Assembly: GCA_025738555.1 (NCBI GenBank)
Contig: JAOVFP010000021.1
Span: forward strand, 1,054,001-1,118,000
Length of the DNA stretch: 64,000 nucleotides
Direction: 5' to 3'
Source: Cyathus striatus
Lineage: Eukaryota > Basidiomycota > Agaricomycetes > Agaricales > Nidulariaceae
Shown here one piece after another: positions 34,279 to 45,149 of the stretch. A model generated the notes under the pieces. The model saw only the letters and a program-made list of their open reading frames with translations, had not been told where the DNA came from and did no database searches. The translations under genes and the position numbers were made by a program. Within the stretch, counting starts at the first letter, position 1. Every line of letters begins with the position of its first letter.

Positions 34279-36561
34279 TCAGTGTCGGACCTTCGGTAAT
34301 AGTGGCACATGCATCGGATTATGCACCACATTAATATTACCTTGATGAGTGCTTAAAAATGGCACCATAATTGTTTTTATTCGCTGCTTATAGATCATGA
34401 AAGCTGCCATGGCAATTGAGAGGAAGCCGCATATACTGCCCACAATAATACCTATTAACGTGCCCCTGGCTTTTCCTGCGCAAGCACCAGAACTTAAAGG
34501 GGCACATAGAAAATTCCAGGCACACACAAAAGTGAGTGTGATTGAGCATGCCATGCTCAAGGCCAAATTTTCACACTCAAAAGTGAGCATGTCACGCTCA
34601 AGATATAATTAATAGTTGTAACAAGCCTATTTCTAAGTCAAACTAATTGTGAATCAAATATATATACTGGTACTGTACTATTGTAGTCTTATTGCCACTG
34701 CAGGTAAGGTTTTTAAGCAAGATAAATACTCAGAAGTAGAAGAATAAATATTAAATTTCACACTCAAGGTGATATTATTCATGCTCAAACTTGAATGTGC
34801 ATGCTCATTTTTCATGCTCAAGGTATGAGTGTGCACGCTCACATCATGCTCAAGATTTTATTTCATGCACAGGGTTGACATCTCATGCACAGGGTCGGCA
34901 TCTCACACACAGGGTCCATACTTTCACGCTCAAGGTCTGTCAACTCACGCTCAATGTCTTTACTTCATGCTCATGGTGTGAGTATTCATTTTTATAAGAT
35001 TAAATAATGTATTTATATTTTGACCTCACTTACATGTGGGAGGAGTAGTAAGTGCTAATAAGTACAATAGACACAGCCAGACTTCAATGTAGGTGTGAAT
35101 ACTAATACTTACACATGAGCATAGATATATATTCACATCACACACATTCCCAAATTCATTTAAATTAACAGTGAGCTATTATGTGCATGATTGTGATGGG
35201 TATATCTATTCACGCTCACACTTATTATAATATAAAGGATATGTGGTTGTGTAGTACATATCATGCTCATTAATAGATTATGAGCATGAATGAACATATA
35301 ATATAATATATTTACCCTCACATGATCTATCCCATTCATGCACAAGTTATACTAGGTGAGCAGCAGCAAATATACATGTATGTGATAGATACTCCTATCA
35401 CACTCATGCTCAAACTCAAGTAAAATTGGGTGTGAGTGTGAATATAGCACTCATGCACAATTTATGGTAAATATGTGTGAGCATGAAAAGAAATACCTAT
35501 CACGCTTATACTTAAACTGGGTTGGCTTGGGTGAGAACTGGCATTAGTATGATATTTAATACTTTTTAGAATAGATCATAAGGATATGCTATAGTACATC
35601 TTTTGGATAATAGTAGTTTCTCAATCACTTAAATATTGCTTCACACTCACCTAAATATTATTCATGCTCACATATATATTATTCATGCACAGGGTCGAAT
35701 TTCCATGTGCAGACCCTGAGTGTGCATGCCCAGAATTTTCTTGCTGCCCAACTTAAAGATGTTGGAAACACTGGACTTGATGAAGAGAGAGTGGGAGTGG
35801 ATGCACTGATTGTTGGTTCCACACCATCCTCGTAAATATATTTCTCAGGAAGGGATTATGATATGAATACATGTAAAGCTTACAAGTAAACCAAGTAATC
35901 GAAGAGAGTCAGTGACATAGTTCTGCTACCCCCTTCCTGTCCATTTTGCAGCACGAATTTGTGTTCTCCTGGTACCATAGATGTATTGGAGTAAACCAAA
36001 ACATTGTATTGATAAGTTTCATCTCCAGGAGGCCCAGGTATCTTTTTGAAATTTTCGAAATGACCAACAACCTCATTATCAATATGGAAAGTCATATTGC
36101 TGCCAGGAAGGTTATTTGATAAAGCGATGGCACAGAATATATATACCGCACTTCCTATATAAAAATGGGGTTTACAAAAGTTTTTGATATCTGGGAGAAA
36201 CGTGCCATTAAATACAAACGTAGCATTAAGGGATCCTTCAGAAGGATGAGGAGAACTGGAAGGTAAGTACTTGTATAAGCTGAATAAGTTTTACAAAGTA
36301 AATGAAATGGCTTGGAAATTCAGAGCTTACTGTGAGATCATGCCATGTTCCATTGTGCATCTCTTCCTTGTCAACCCATGCAAAGCAGCTGTTACACGTT
36401 AGACCATTATTCCAGAAATCCAGTGGAAGGTAGGTAATAAAAAATCCAGTTAGTGGATCTGAAGATGCATCATCCACAGTGATATTGATGATGACTGCTC
36501 TTGTGCTCGAAAGAAGGGTAAGCACACCCAGAATAAAGTGAGTCAGAAGAAAAGCTAACAT
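34279..36561 (-). pseudogene. Secreted/surface protein with Asn-rich ectodomain and one TM helix, split by a transposon
   Basis: The gene starts at ATG 36,561 with a signal peptide (MLAFLLTHFILGVLTLLSS). Exon 1 continues with ITVDDASSDPLTG and CNSCFAWVDKEEMHNGTWHD, then a GTAAGC donor near 36,327. The second part reads GSAVYIFCAIALSNN and NVLVYSNTSMVPGEHKFVLQ with several N-glycosylation sites, ending FDYLVYL near 35,880. After a Ser/Thr-rich linker the chain ends with Gly-rich helix GTLIGIIVGSICGFLSIAMA and a basic tail (stop at 34,279). This order is common among basidiomycete surface proteins of unknown function. A 1,250-bp element (34,500-35,749) sits in the linker exon, so the gene is disrupted. 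The frame at the donor after FDYLVYL is uncertain. Confidence 0.7.
34491..35758. mobile_element. 1,250-bp GGGC-ended element with 9-bp TSD and CTCA minisatellite
   Basis: The element (34,500-35,749) begins GGGCACATAGAAAATTCCAG and its inverted right end reads GGGCAGCAAGAAAATTCTGG. AACTTAAAG flanks both sides (34,491-34,499 and 35,750-35,758). Removing it joins Ser/Thr-rich linker codons to the helix-encoding codons of the surface protein in one frame. The interior repeats ATGCTCA, CACGCTCA and ATGCACAGGGT words in both orientations, dense near both ends. It encodes nothing. Ends and TSD length resemble those of the 15-kb transposon. Confidence 0.85.
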
Positions 36562-36656
36562 TGCTGGGAGGGATATTTAGGTCTTCAATTCATTGAGCAT
36601 CTACCATTATATGTAAGAAGCAATGCATTCAAATCCCAACAGAGATGACTCTTACC

Positions 36657-37895
36657 ATGAGTGTTAGCCAGAATGATCATAAAAGTGTAGTGTTTTATGA
36701 TTGCAGCAATCATCTATCTCATGATTGCCTGTTTCTAATGTAACTACTATATGCCTATTACAATTATAAATGGTGATTATATGCAATCATTGGTTAGTTT
36801 GAAGTGTATATTACTATTGTAGGCCTATTATAAATGGTGATCATATGCAATCATTGGTTAATTTGAAGTGTATATTACTATTGTAGGCCTATTATAAATG
36901 GTGATCATATGCAATCATTGGTAACTTGAAGTGTATATTACTATTGTAGGCCTATTATAAATGGTGATCATATGCAATCATTGGTTAACTTGAAGTGTAT
37001 ATTACTACTATAGACCTATTATAAATGGTGATCATAAGCAATCATTGGTTAATATGAAGTGTATATTACTATTGTAGACCTATTATAAATGGTGATTTGT
37101 CACATCATTCCTGCGCTCCACATACTTCCCGTGCACTACATTTGCCACACATCCACATGCATCACATTTGTCACATCATTCCTGCGCTTCACATATTTCC
37201 CACGCATCACATGCGTCACACTTGTCACATCATTCCCGCGCTTCACATATTTCCCACGCGTCACGTTTGTCACATCATTCCATCATTCCCGCGCTCCATA
37301 TATTTCCCGCGCATCACACGTGTCACACTTGTCACATCATTCCCGCGATTCACATATTTCCCGTGTGTCACATTTGTCACATCATTCCCGCGCATCACAC
37401 TCGTCACATTTGTCACGCTTATGATGTGACAAGTGTGACACGTGTAATGTGTGGGAAATATGTGAAGCGCAGGAATGATGTGACAAATGTGATGCATGTG
37501 GATGTGTGGCAAATGTAGTGCACAGGAAGTATGTGGAGCGCAGGAATGATGTGACAAATCACCATTTATAATAGGTCTACAATAACCATTTATAATAGGC
37601 CTACAATAGTAATATACACTTCAAATTAACCAATGATTGCATATGATCACCATTTATAATAGGCCTACAATAGTAATATACACTTCAAATTAACCAATGA
37701 TTGCATATGATCACCATTTATAATAGGCCTACAATAGTAATATACACTTCAAACTAACCAATGATTGCATATGATCACCATTTATAATTGTAATAGGCAT
37801 ATAGTAGTTACATTAGAAACAGGCAATCATGAAATAGATGATTGCCACAATCATAAAACACTACACTTTTATGATCATTCTGGCTAACACTCATG
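36657..37895. mobile_element. Nested palindromic element with two layers of tandem repeats
   Basis: The arms start with CATGAGTGTTAGCCAGAATG and end with its exact reverse complement (about 37,876-37,895). The outer layer is about five ~64-bp units containing CCTATTATAAATGGTGATCA (36,757-37,095), mirrored at about 37,557-37,795. The inner layer contains TCACATCATTCCCGCGC and TTTCCCACGC words (37,096-37,418), mirrored to 37,557. The centre is near 37,425. No target-site duplication is visible with these ends. The right end abuts eIF2A copy C. Reading frames inside are repeat translations. Confidence 0.82.
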
Positions 37896-40800
37896 CTGCT
37901 ACAGCACCCTGCAGCACATATGAGCTGTCAATGAGCTGTATCAAGCATCCTGGAGGCTCATCCTCATCAACTTTGCACCCCCACCCTGCAGACCCCTATG
38001 CCAACGGAATGTGGAAAGGCGTGAGTGGAGAAACCACAGGCTCTTAAGATTACAGAAGCATATAGACCCCCTGGGGCAAGGGGTAGATAGGATCATTCAT
38101 AGCATATATGGTTCTTTTCCAGTTAAACTGCCACAGATTCTGTACTAAGAGGCCATGTTCCCATTACCTGTTGGGAGTATGTAATACAGACATAGACTAG
38201 TGGTACCAAATCCCGATTAGGATGAGCACCAAGTCCATTGACAATGATAGCCGAGACTATGTTTACATCCAGTTTACATCTGTTCACGTCAGTCCCGAAA
38301 TCTTCTGAATCACTCTCTGTACAGGTATTTTCGTCTCACTGCTACTTTCTGCACACTCACAGCATCTTTCTCAACTGTAACTGCCTAGGGTAAAATATGT
38401 TGCCATGTTAAGCATTGAGTTATTCTACCTAACAGATCGCAATCATCCAGTAATTTACACTCCCTCAAGAGGTCTGTACGGATCCGTACAGACCCGTACA
38501 GACCTGTATAGATACCATACAGAATTTATATAGTAGCTATTATTATTATTAGAGGTGATTATTCTATATGGATTCCATACATATTCTGCATGGATTCTGT
38601 GTGGATTTATGCATTGCTGCCTTGTCACACATGTCAAGTGTAACTCTAGGTGAAAAGTGTCACACTATACAAAATCCATGATACACTCAATATATAGTAT
38701 CATTCTCAATGCATAGTATCACACTTAATGCATAGTGTTATGCTTAATGTATAGTATCACACTCAACACTTAGTGTCACACTCATCACTTAGTGTTATGC
38801 TTAATGCATAGTGTCACACTCAATACTTAGTGTCATGCTTAATGTATAGTGTTATGTTTAATGTATAGTGTCACACTTAATGCATAGTGTCATGTTTAAT
38901 GTATAGTGTGACACTCAACACTTAGTGTCACGCTTAGTCACACTCAATGCTTAGTGTGACACTCAACGCTTAGTGTCACACACAACCCTTAGTGTCACGC
39001 TTAATGCAGAGTGTCACACTCAATGCTTAGTGTCACACCCAATGCTTAGTGTCACACTCAATGCTTAGTGTGACACTCAACGCTTAGTGTGACACTCAAT
39101 GCTTAGTGTGACCAGTTGGTGTGTGAAATTTTAAAGCATAAAATAACACGGTTATCACATTTGTCAACATATGTCATATACCATCAATCATGGGAAATCT
39201 AGTCTACATGCACCACTTCTACCTCATCAACATAGATCATCTATTTCACTGTTAGAAATGTAGGATAGACTGGAGCCATTCAGAGAGATGTAGATATTGC
39301 TTAATATATATTTTTCATAAGATAAAGTCGGATAATGCGCTGATGTGTATGAAACATTTAAAAATAAATAACTTGCCTCCTTCTGCCACAATGCTTAGTG
39401 TGACACTCAACGCTTAGTGTCACGCTTAATGCAGAGTGTCACACTCAATGCTTAGTGTCACACTCAACACTTAGTGTCACACTCAACACTTAGTGTCACA
39501 CTCAACACTTAGTGTCACACTCAACACTTAGTGTCACACTCAACACTTAGTGTCACACTCAACGCTTAGTGTCACACTCAACACTTAGTGTCACACCCAA
39601 TGCTTAGTGTCACACTCAACACTTAGTGTCACACTCAACACTTAGTGTCACACTCAACACTTAGTGTCACACTCAACACTTAGTGTCACACTCAACACTT
39701 AGTGTCACACTCAACACTTAGTGTCACACTCAACACTTAGTGTCACACTCAACGCTTAGTGTCACACCCAACGCTTAGTGTCACACTCAATGCTTAGTGT
39801 CACACTCAATGCTTAGTGTCACACCCAATGCTTAGTGTCACACTCAATGCTTAGTGTCACACTCAACGCTTAGTGTCACACCCAATGCTTAGTGTCACAC
39901 TCAACACTTAGTGTCACACTCAATGCTTAGTGTCACACTCAACACTTAGTGTCACGCTTAGTCACACTCAACACCTAGTGTCACGCTTATAGTGTCACAT
40001 TTAACATATAGTGTCACACTCAACACCTAGTGTCACGCTTATAGTGTCACATTTAACATATAGTGTCACACTCAACACCTAGTGTCACGCTTATAGTGTC
40101 ACATTTAATGTATAGTATCACACTCAACACCTAGTGTCACGTTTATAGTGTCACATTTAATGTATAGTATCACACTCAACACCTAGTGTCACGTTTATAG
40201 TGTCACATTTAATGTATAGTATCACACTCAACACCTAGTGTCACGTTTATAGTGTCACATTTAATGTATAGTATCACACTCAACACCTAGTGTCACACTT
40301 ATAGTGTCACATTTAATGTATAGTATCACACTCAACACCTAGTGTCATGCTTATAGTGTCACATTTAATGTATAGTATCACACTCAACACCTAGTGTCAC
40401 GTTTATAGTGTCACATTTAATGTATAGTGTCACACTCACACCTAGTGTCACGCTTATAGTGTCACATTTAACGTATAGTGTCACACTCAACACCTAGTAT
40501 CACACTCAACACCTAGTGTCATGCTTAATGCAGAGTGTCACATGCAAGGAAACAAGTATAATAAAATTCTGTACAGATTCTGTACAGAATCTGTACAGAA
40601 TTTTCAGGTCTGTAATGCGGAATTCCGAGGAATTCCGTGTAATCCGTACGGAATTTTCGGAATCTGTGCGGAATCTGTACAGACCCAAAAAAACCTCTGC
40701 CAAAATGAAAAAAATCTGTGCAGATTCCGCACAGACTCCGAAAATTCCATACGGATTCCGCACGGATTCCGTGCGGATCCGTACAGAACACATGGCTAAG

Positions 40801-41250
40801 TGTAAAGAGCTCCAGTTTTGCCTGTTGCTCTTGCTATGCCTGGTGTGGATGATGTGCTGGATGCTGTTGCGAAGAAGATGAGGAATTTGAATAAGGTGTA
40901 TTTTTCTTTTTGGTCATGGTATATGTTGCTTTTTGGCTCATTTTTCTGTGTTTCTTCACTTATGTTTGCTCCCCTTCCTCCAGCTGTGGCTCTGTCACAT
41001 CTGTGTTTCCTTTGTGATGCTATGCCATTCCATGTTCCTATCCTCCCTTTCACCTCTGGTACTTGAATCCTGCTGATTCACTCCACAGTTGAAAGCCATA
41101 GAAGAACTAAAAGAGAAGTCCATGTACAGGGAGAGACTCGAAGCTACACAGTTGAAGAAGACAGAGGGTGAGGCAGAGATTAAGAAGGATCTTGCTTCTT
41201 TGGGGTCCTCCAAAGACCCCCTCCCTTCCTCCCTTCTTTGAACTTTATTT
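37896..41250 (+). pseudogene. eIF2A relic, copy C (two fragments around a 2.7-kb repeat insertion)
   Basis: The first fragment (37,896-38,085) matches the exon of copies A and B around the motif ELYQASW: GAGCTGTATCAAGCATCCTGG (one base short of identity with copy A) and the following proline-rich linker, with frame disruptions. The second fragment begins at about 40,812 and runs PVALAMPGVDDVLDAVAKKM then RNLNK, an intron with GTGTAT donor (about 40,895-41,087), and LKAIEELKEKS to ATQLKKTEGEAEIKKDLAS (stop about 41,240). The 5' three-quarters of the gene are absent. A third copy of the same factor in one window shows eIF2A was repeatedly duplicated here. Its downstream DNA to about 41,540 matches copy B. 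Confidence 0.78.
38460..40811. repeat. Minisatellite insertion in eIF2A copy C (inverse orientation to copy A)
   Basis: GTACAGAC/CTGTACGGATC palindromic words lie at the left (38,470-38,520) and right (40,560-40,790). Between them run 19-bp units CTTAGTGTCACACTCAACA (about 38,700-39,120 and 39,390-39,965). A higher-order ~56-bp unit with CACCTAGTGTCACG and TTATAGTGTCACATTTAA (39,965-40,510) follows. A 260-bp non-repeat interval sits at 39,125-39,385. The right end TGTAAAGAGCT matches, inverted, the left end of the insertion in copy A. It ends exactly where eIF2A coding sequence (CCAGTT...) resumes. Confidence 0.82.
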
Positions 41251-41259
41251 CACTTCAGC

Positions 41260-43960
41260 TGCCATCTATCCTTTCTCACTGAGTCACCCTCGTCTTTATC
41301 TTCTGTTGTTGATGAATGATTGACAAATGATGCACCCTTTCAGTCATTTCTCGGACTTTACTGGTTTATGTTAGGTTTATGTTCTGGTCCTTTCTGTAAC
41401 GACATGATCATTGCTATGTACCTATTTAAACACATTGTTGTGCTTCTATGGTTGTGATTGCTGTAGGTAATAATTCTGTTTATAAAGGTACATATGATAT
41501 AGTATAGGATTTTTATTATGATTTTCATGTCTTGACTTTGTTTATGTGGACAGATGTCTGATAAATGAGAAAGAATGAGGTCACTTATTTACGGCCTGGG
41601 CCAAGCTCCAGCTACCTGTATTGCTAACAACAGGCTATACTACTTAATTTACACTGCATTGTAATAAGTTGGTAATAAGCACTTTAGTTACAGTTCAAGG
41701 TTCCTTGCACTGGGCCAATAGGGATGGTAGCACTGTAGGATTTGGGCCATGAAGTAACCCTACTTCACGGGTGGCCAGCACAAGGTGGATCACCACGTGC
41801 AAGTTGTTCATGATGACCTCTACATCAAGGTCTATTACTCACTATGATTCTACCCAATCATCTTTTAATTTATTCTACATCTAGGTGTGGGTCCTTTGGA
41901 GCTCACTGAAAGTTTGGTACAAGGATGTGAGAGGAATTTGACAATACACACTCCTCCTCCCTCCTGCACTGTTGAGTCATGTGATGAGTTCTAAGTAATT
42001 CTTAAATACTTAGAATATAAAATCCTAAATATAATAATAATAAACTCAAATCCCGAGGTGTAAGTTCAGTAAGTTCAAGGGGCACAATGATTTCTATTCC
42101 AAATTTAGAACAAGTTAAAATTAGATCAATTGAACTTGTGCTTATTCTTATTCACGCGTCAAGGTATTCAAAGTCAAGATATTTCAATTCAAATTCAATT
42201 CAACACTATCAATTCAGTATGTAAAATCTCTGTGTCAAATGTCTCGTAACAATTCTGATTCTAATCTATATCTCATCTGAACCACCCTATCCATGGGAGG
42301 GAAGAATGCCTGGCAGTTCCTGCCTTATTTCTTACCTTTCCCCTTACTATATACAATTTCTAGCTACTTTTACTTACAAATTGCATAGTAATAAAATCTT
42401 ATTTGTTCTCCAGTATTTCCCTGGCCCATGTGTAAGGTAATGCGTTGTCAGCGCCCAGGTGGCGGTCAACCAATCATGCACATAACCCAATGTGCTCCCT
42501 TTCTGCGACATGCGCTCGTTTGAGTGTTCTATCGGTTACCTTCCTAATCAGGTAATCAGCCGATGCGGCAGCGTCATCCATTTGTATCAATTTCATTTAT
42601 GTCAGCCTCTCAGGTCGGGTTTCTGCTTCCGTGTGAACTCCTGACCATTGAGGTACTCGCTCTTGTTCTGTTCTTTCTTCCTTTCCCCCTTTCTTGCGCT
42701 CTCTCTCTCTCCCACTGTCATGTTGTCTCTTTGTCTCATTGTCGTTGCTAGTCAAACTCTCTGGTCTTGTGTCTTATGTTTGAAGGTCTGGGCTTTTAGG
42801 TTTTAGTAAGTCCGTGTATTGTCTGTATCCCTTCCGTGTATCTCATGCTGACTTTTATCACATGTCAGATGCTAGTTCTGGGTTCTGGTACTTGTTGTAC
42901 AAAATGCAACATCGTTTTATAAGGTAAAGTCTTTATTTATTTATTTGTTTAAGTGGTTTTAAACTAGTACTAACACGGAGTATATGTTTTTAATAGTATT
43001 ATAATGTTTTAATCTCTGGATGAATTATGGGAGGTGGCACGGGAACTCAGCCCCTCCCTGCTGTTTCCTTTGCCTGACATGTTTAGTACTGGTGTCTCGA
43101 AATTGAGATGTAAAGAAGATTTTAAAATTGGGTATGTTGTATTTTTGTACATGCGTATCAGCACCAGGCAACACTTTAACATTGCTCTATCCTTATTATA
43201 TCAAATTTTATCATTACCCTTCCAACCCTTTCCCTCTTCTTATTTTATACTGCCAGTAGCTTTTTCCCTGTGATCATTTTTCCTACTGGGTTTTCTTTCA
43301 TGAGGTTTTTTAACACACCTGTGCAGCCTTTTTATTGCCTTTTCATTACCTCATTATCATTTTCATTTATTTTGTGTTCTTTTTGCATTCATTTATTTGT
43401 GCTCCTTTCTTGTTACTCGTCGCCTTTATCTTTACCTTCTATTTGTATTTGGTGCTTTGTCAATATCATTTCTCATTGGTGGTGCTAAGACGCCCAATCT
43501 TCATAATGTGGGCGCCTCCCCACAGCTACTTGTACCATCTCTTCTCATGTGACTCTCCGATTAGTAAGAATATTGAATGTGGTGTTCCAATGGTGTTCAT
43601 ATTTCGCTGACATGATCTGATGTGGCTAATAGTATTAATACTTTTGTCACCACTCTTAAGGTCTACAGACTGCAGTTAGGTGGAATGTAGCCTTCTGCCA
43701 TGTAAGTTGCATCATGAAGTGCCTTTGGTTAAAATTCGGTTTTTCCAGCACAACTGTAGTGAGTACAGCAATGTAAACATTTACCTGAGACTTAAAATTG
43801 TAGATGCACTGGTACACTACAACATGCTTCAAAGTTGTTATTCATCATGATGTGGTATACTTGAAATGTTGATAATTAACAACATCTGAACACCTTAAAA
43901 TGAATGCATTTCCTCAGTTTAAAAGCACAAGTTATCATCGACCTAAGTTGATTTGATGAC
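41260..43960. other. Gene-poor stretch
   Basis: 41,260-41,540 is the eIF2A downstream flank shared with copy B. 41,540-43,700 has no recognisable gene; frames at 42,560-42,750 and 43,030-43,610 are rich in Leu/Phe/Ser from CT-rich DNA and I do not accept them. From about 43,740 the sequence resembles the upstream regions of the genes at 30,984 and 50,622. Confidence 0.35.
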
Positions 43961-43972
43961 GCCCTTGCCCTC

Positions 43973-45143
43973 ATGCACATGGCTCAACCCCCCCACCCAC
44001 CCAACACAACCACCAAAGCAATGTTTGAATCAAACATCAGTCCACTAATTGTACAAGTGTTTTTAAGCAGTAATGCCATGATATTATTGATAGTAACTTC
44101 ATGTTCTTGCATATTAACTATCTTCAGGCTTATACACACTCATTCTATGTCGCACGGTCTGCGGTGCAGGTGAAACCAGACAATTTATTCATGGAAATAT
44201 ATGAATTTAAATTACAATTTAGTCCCAAGAATTCGATATGGGAGACACATTTTCCTTATGATCACATTGATATCTTTATTTGTCTTAAACATGATTCATT
44301 TCACAGCTTCTTGCATTGTAGCAAAAGCTGTTTTGGCTTTGCACTTGAATATGTCAAACATATTCCTGATTGAAAATGATGCAGGCATGGTAGCATATTT
44401 GATCGCGGATGTGCTATTGGTGGGTAATTTGCATATATGGTGTTGTTCATCTATCTTATACTATGATAGGCCTAGAGGTGCTACATACTGTGGCTAAAAA
44501 ATAAATGGTTATTTGCACCATTCAGAGTTCTTCTTCTAGGAGAATCTAGTAAGTGATTTGGTGAATAATGATGTTCATGCAGATAATGTTAATGGTTCAC
44601 CAGCCTTAATGGTGACAGTTTTCATTGTGACTTCCCAGACCAGAGATAATATATTCCCCCATTTTTCAATCACATTTTTAATCATCTCATTGGTTATCAC
44701 TGTCCTTGCAACATCTATGATTATCTACCGCATATTGATGGTATCATGGGAAGCAGGGACCATGAGGAGATACTGATATATTATCGAAATTCTTGTGGAG
44801 TCAGGGATCCTATATTCTACTTCGCTTCTCATTATGGTTGTGTGTTTTTTCGTTGGTTGTGGGAACATGTTGACTATAGAGGTGTGTTCATATGCAAGCA
44901 GTGTTGTAATTCTGGTTTCAGTCAGTGTATTAGCTCTATATAATCACTAACTTCTGTCTACTAACTGATTTGTGAACACAGGGAATTGCGCCGACCTTGA
45001 TTGCTGAACGTGTCATGAACAGCACAGAGCATGATGAGGAAAAGTGGTCGCAACCGATCTCCACTCTGAGGTTCAACCACACAATGCAAAGAGGGGAGAA
45101 CCACCAAGAGAGCCATTTTATCAACCCTCTGAGTCCTTGTTGA
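43973..45143 (+). pseudogene. Membrane-protein family member 3 (two stop codons)
   Basis: Exon 1 starts MHMAQPPHPPNTTTKAMF and ends with LIVQVFLSS and a GTAATG donor (44,070). Exon 2 (44,128-44,169) encodes LYTLILCRTVCGAG. Exon 3 (from about 44,220) reads VPRIRYGRHIFLMITLISLF and ends ADVLL. Exon 4 has TAG at the first position of WRCY (about 44,466), probably from TGG. Exon 5 (about 44,605-44,930) has TGA in place of GGA within RYGYII (about 44,774), the same site as in member 1, and later frame drift. The last exon (about 44,980-45,143) keeps GIAPTLIAERVMNS and WSQPISTLRF. It is closest to the members at 30,984 and 50,622. Confidence 0.82.
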
Positions 45144-45149
45144 GAAATA

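Noticed and set aside
37089..37557. Overlapping His/Ser/Ile-rich frames on both strands
   Set aside because: Products of the inner tandem repeat of the palindromic element.
38700..40510. CRISPR-like regular repeats
   Set aside because: Units are contiguous tandem repeats with no unique spacers, in a eukaryotic intron-bearing context.
42563..43610. Several Leu/Phe/Ser-rich frames
   Set aside because: They come from CT-rich DNA, overlap one another and show no exon structure.
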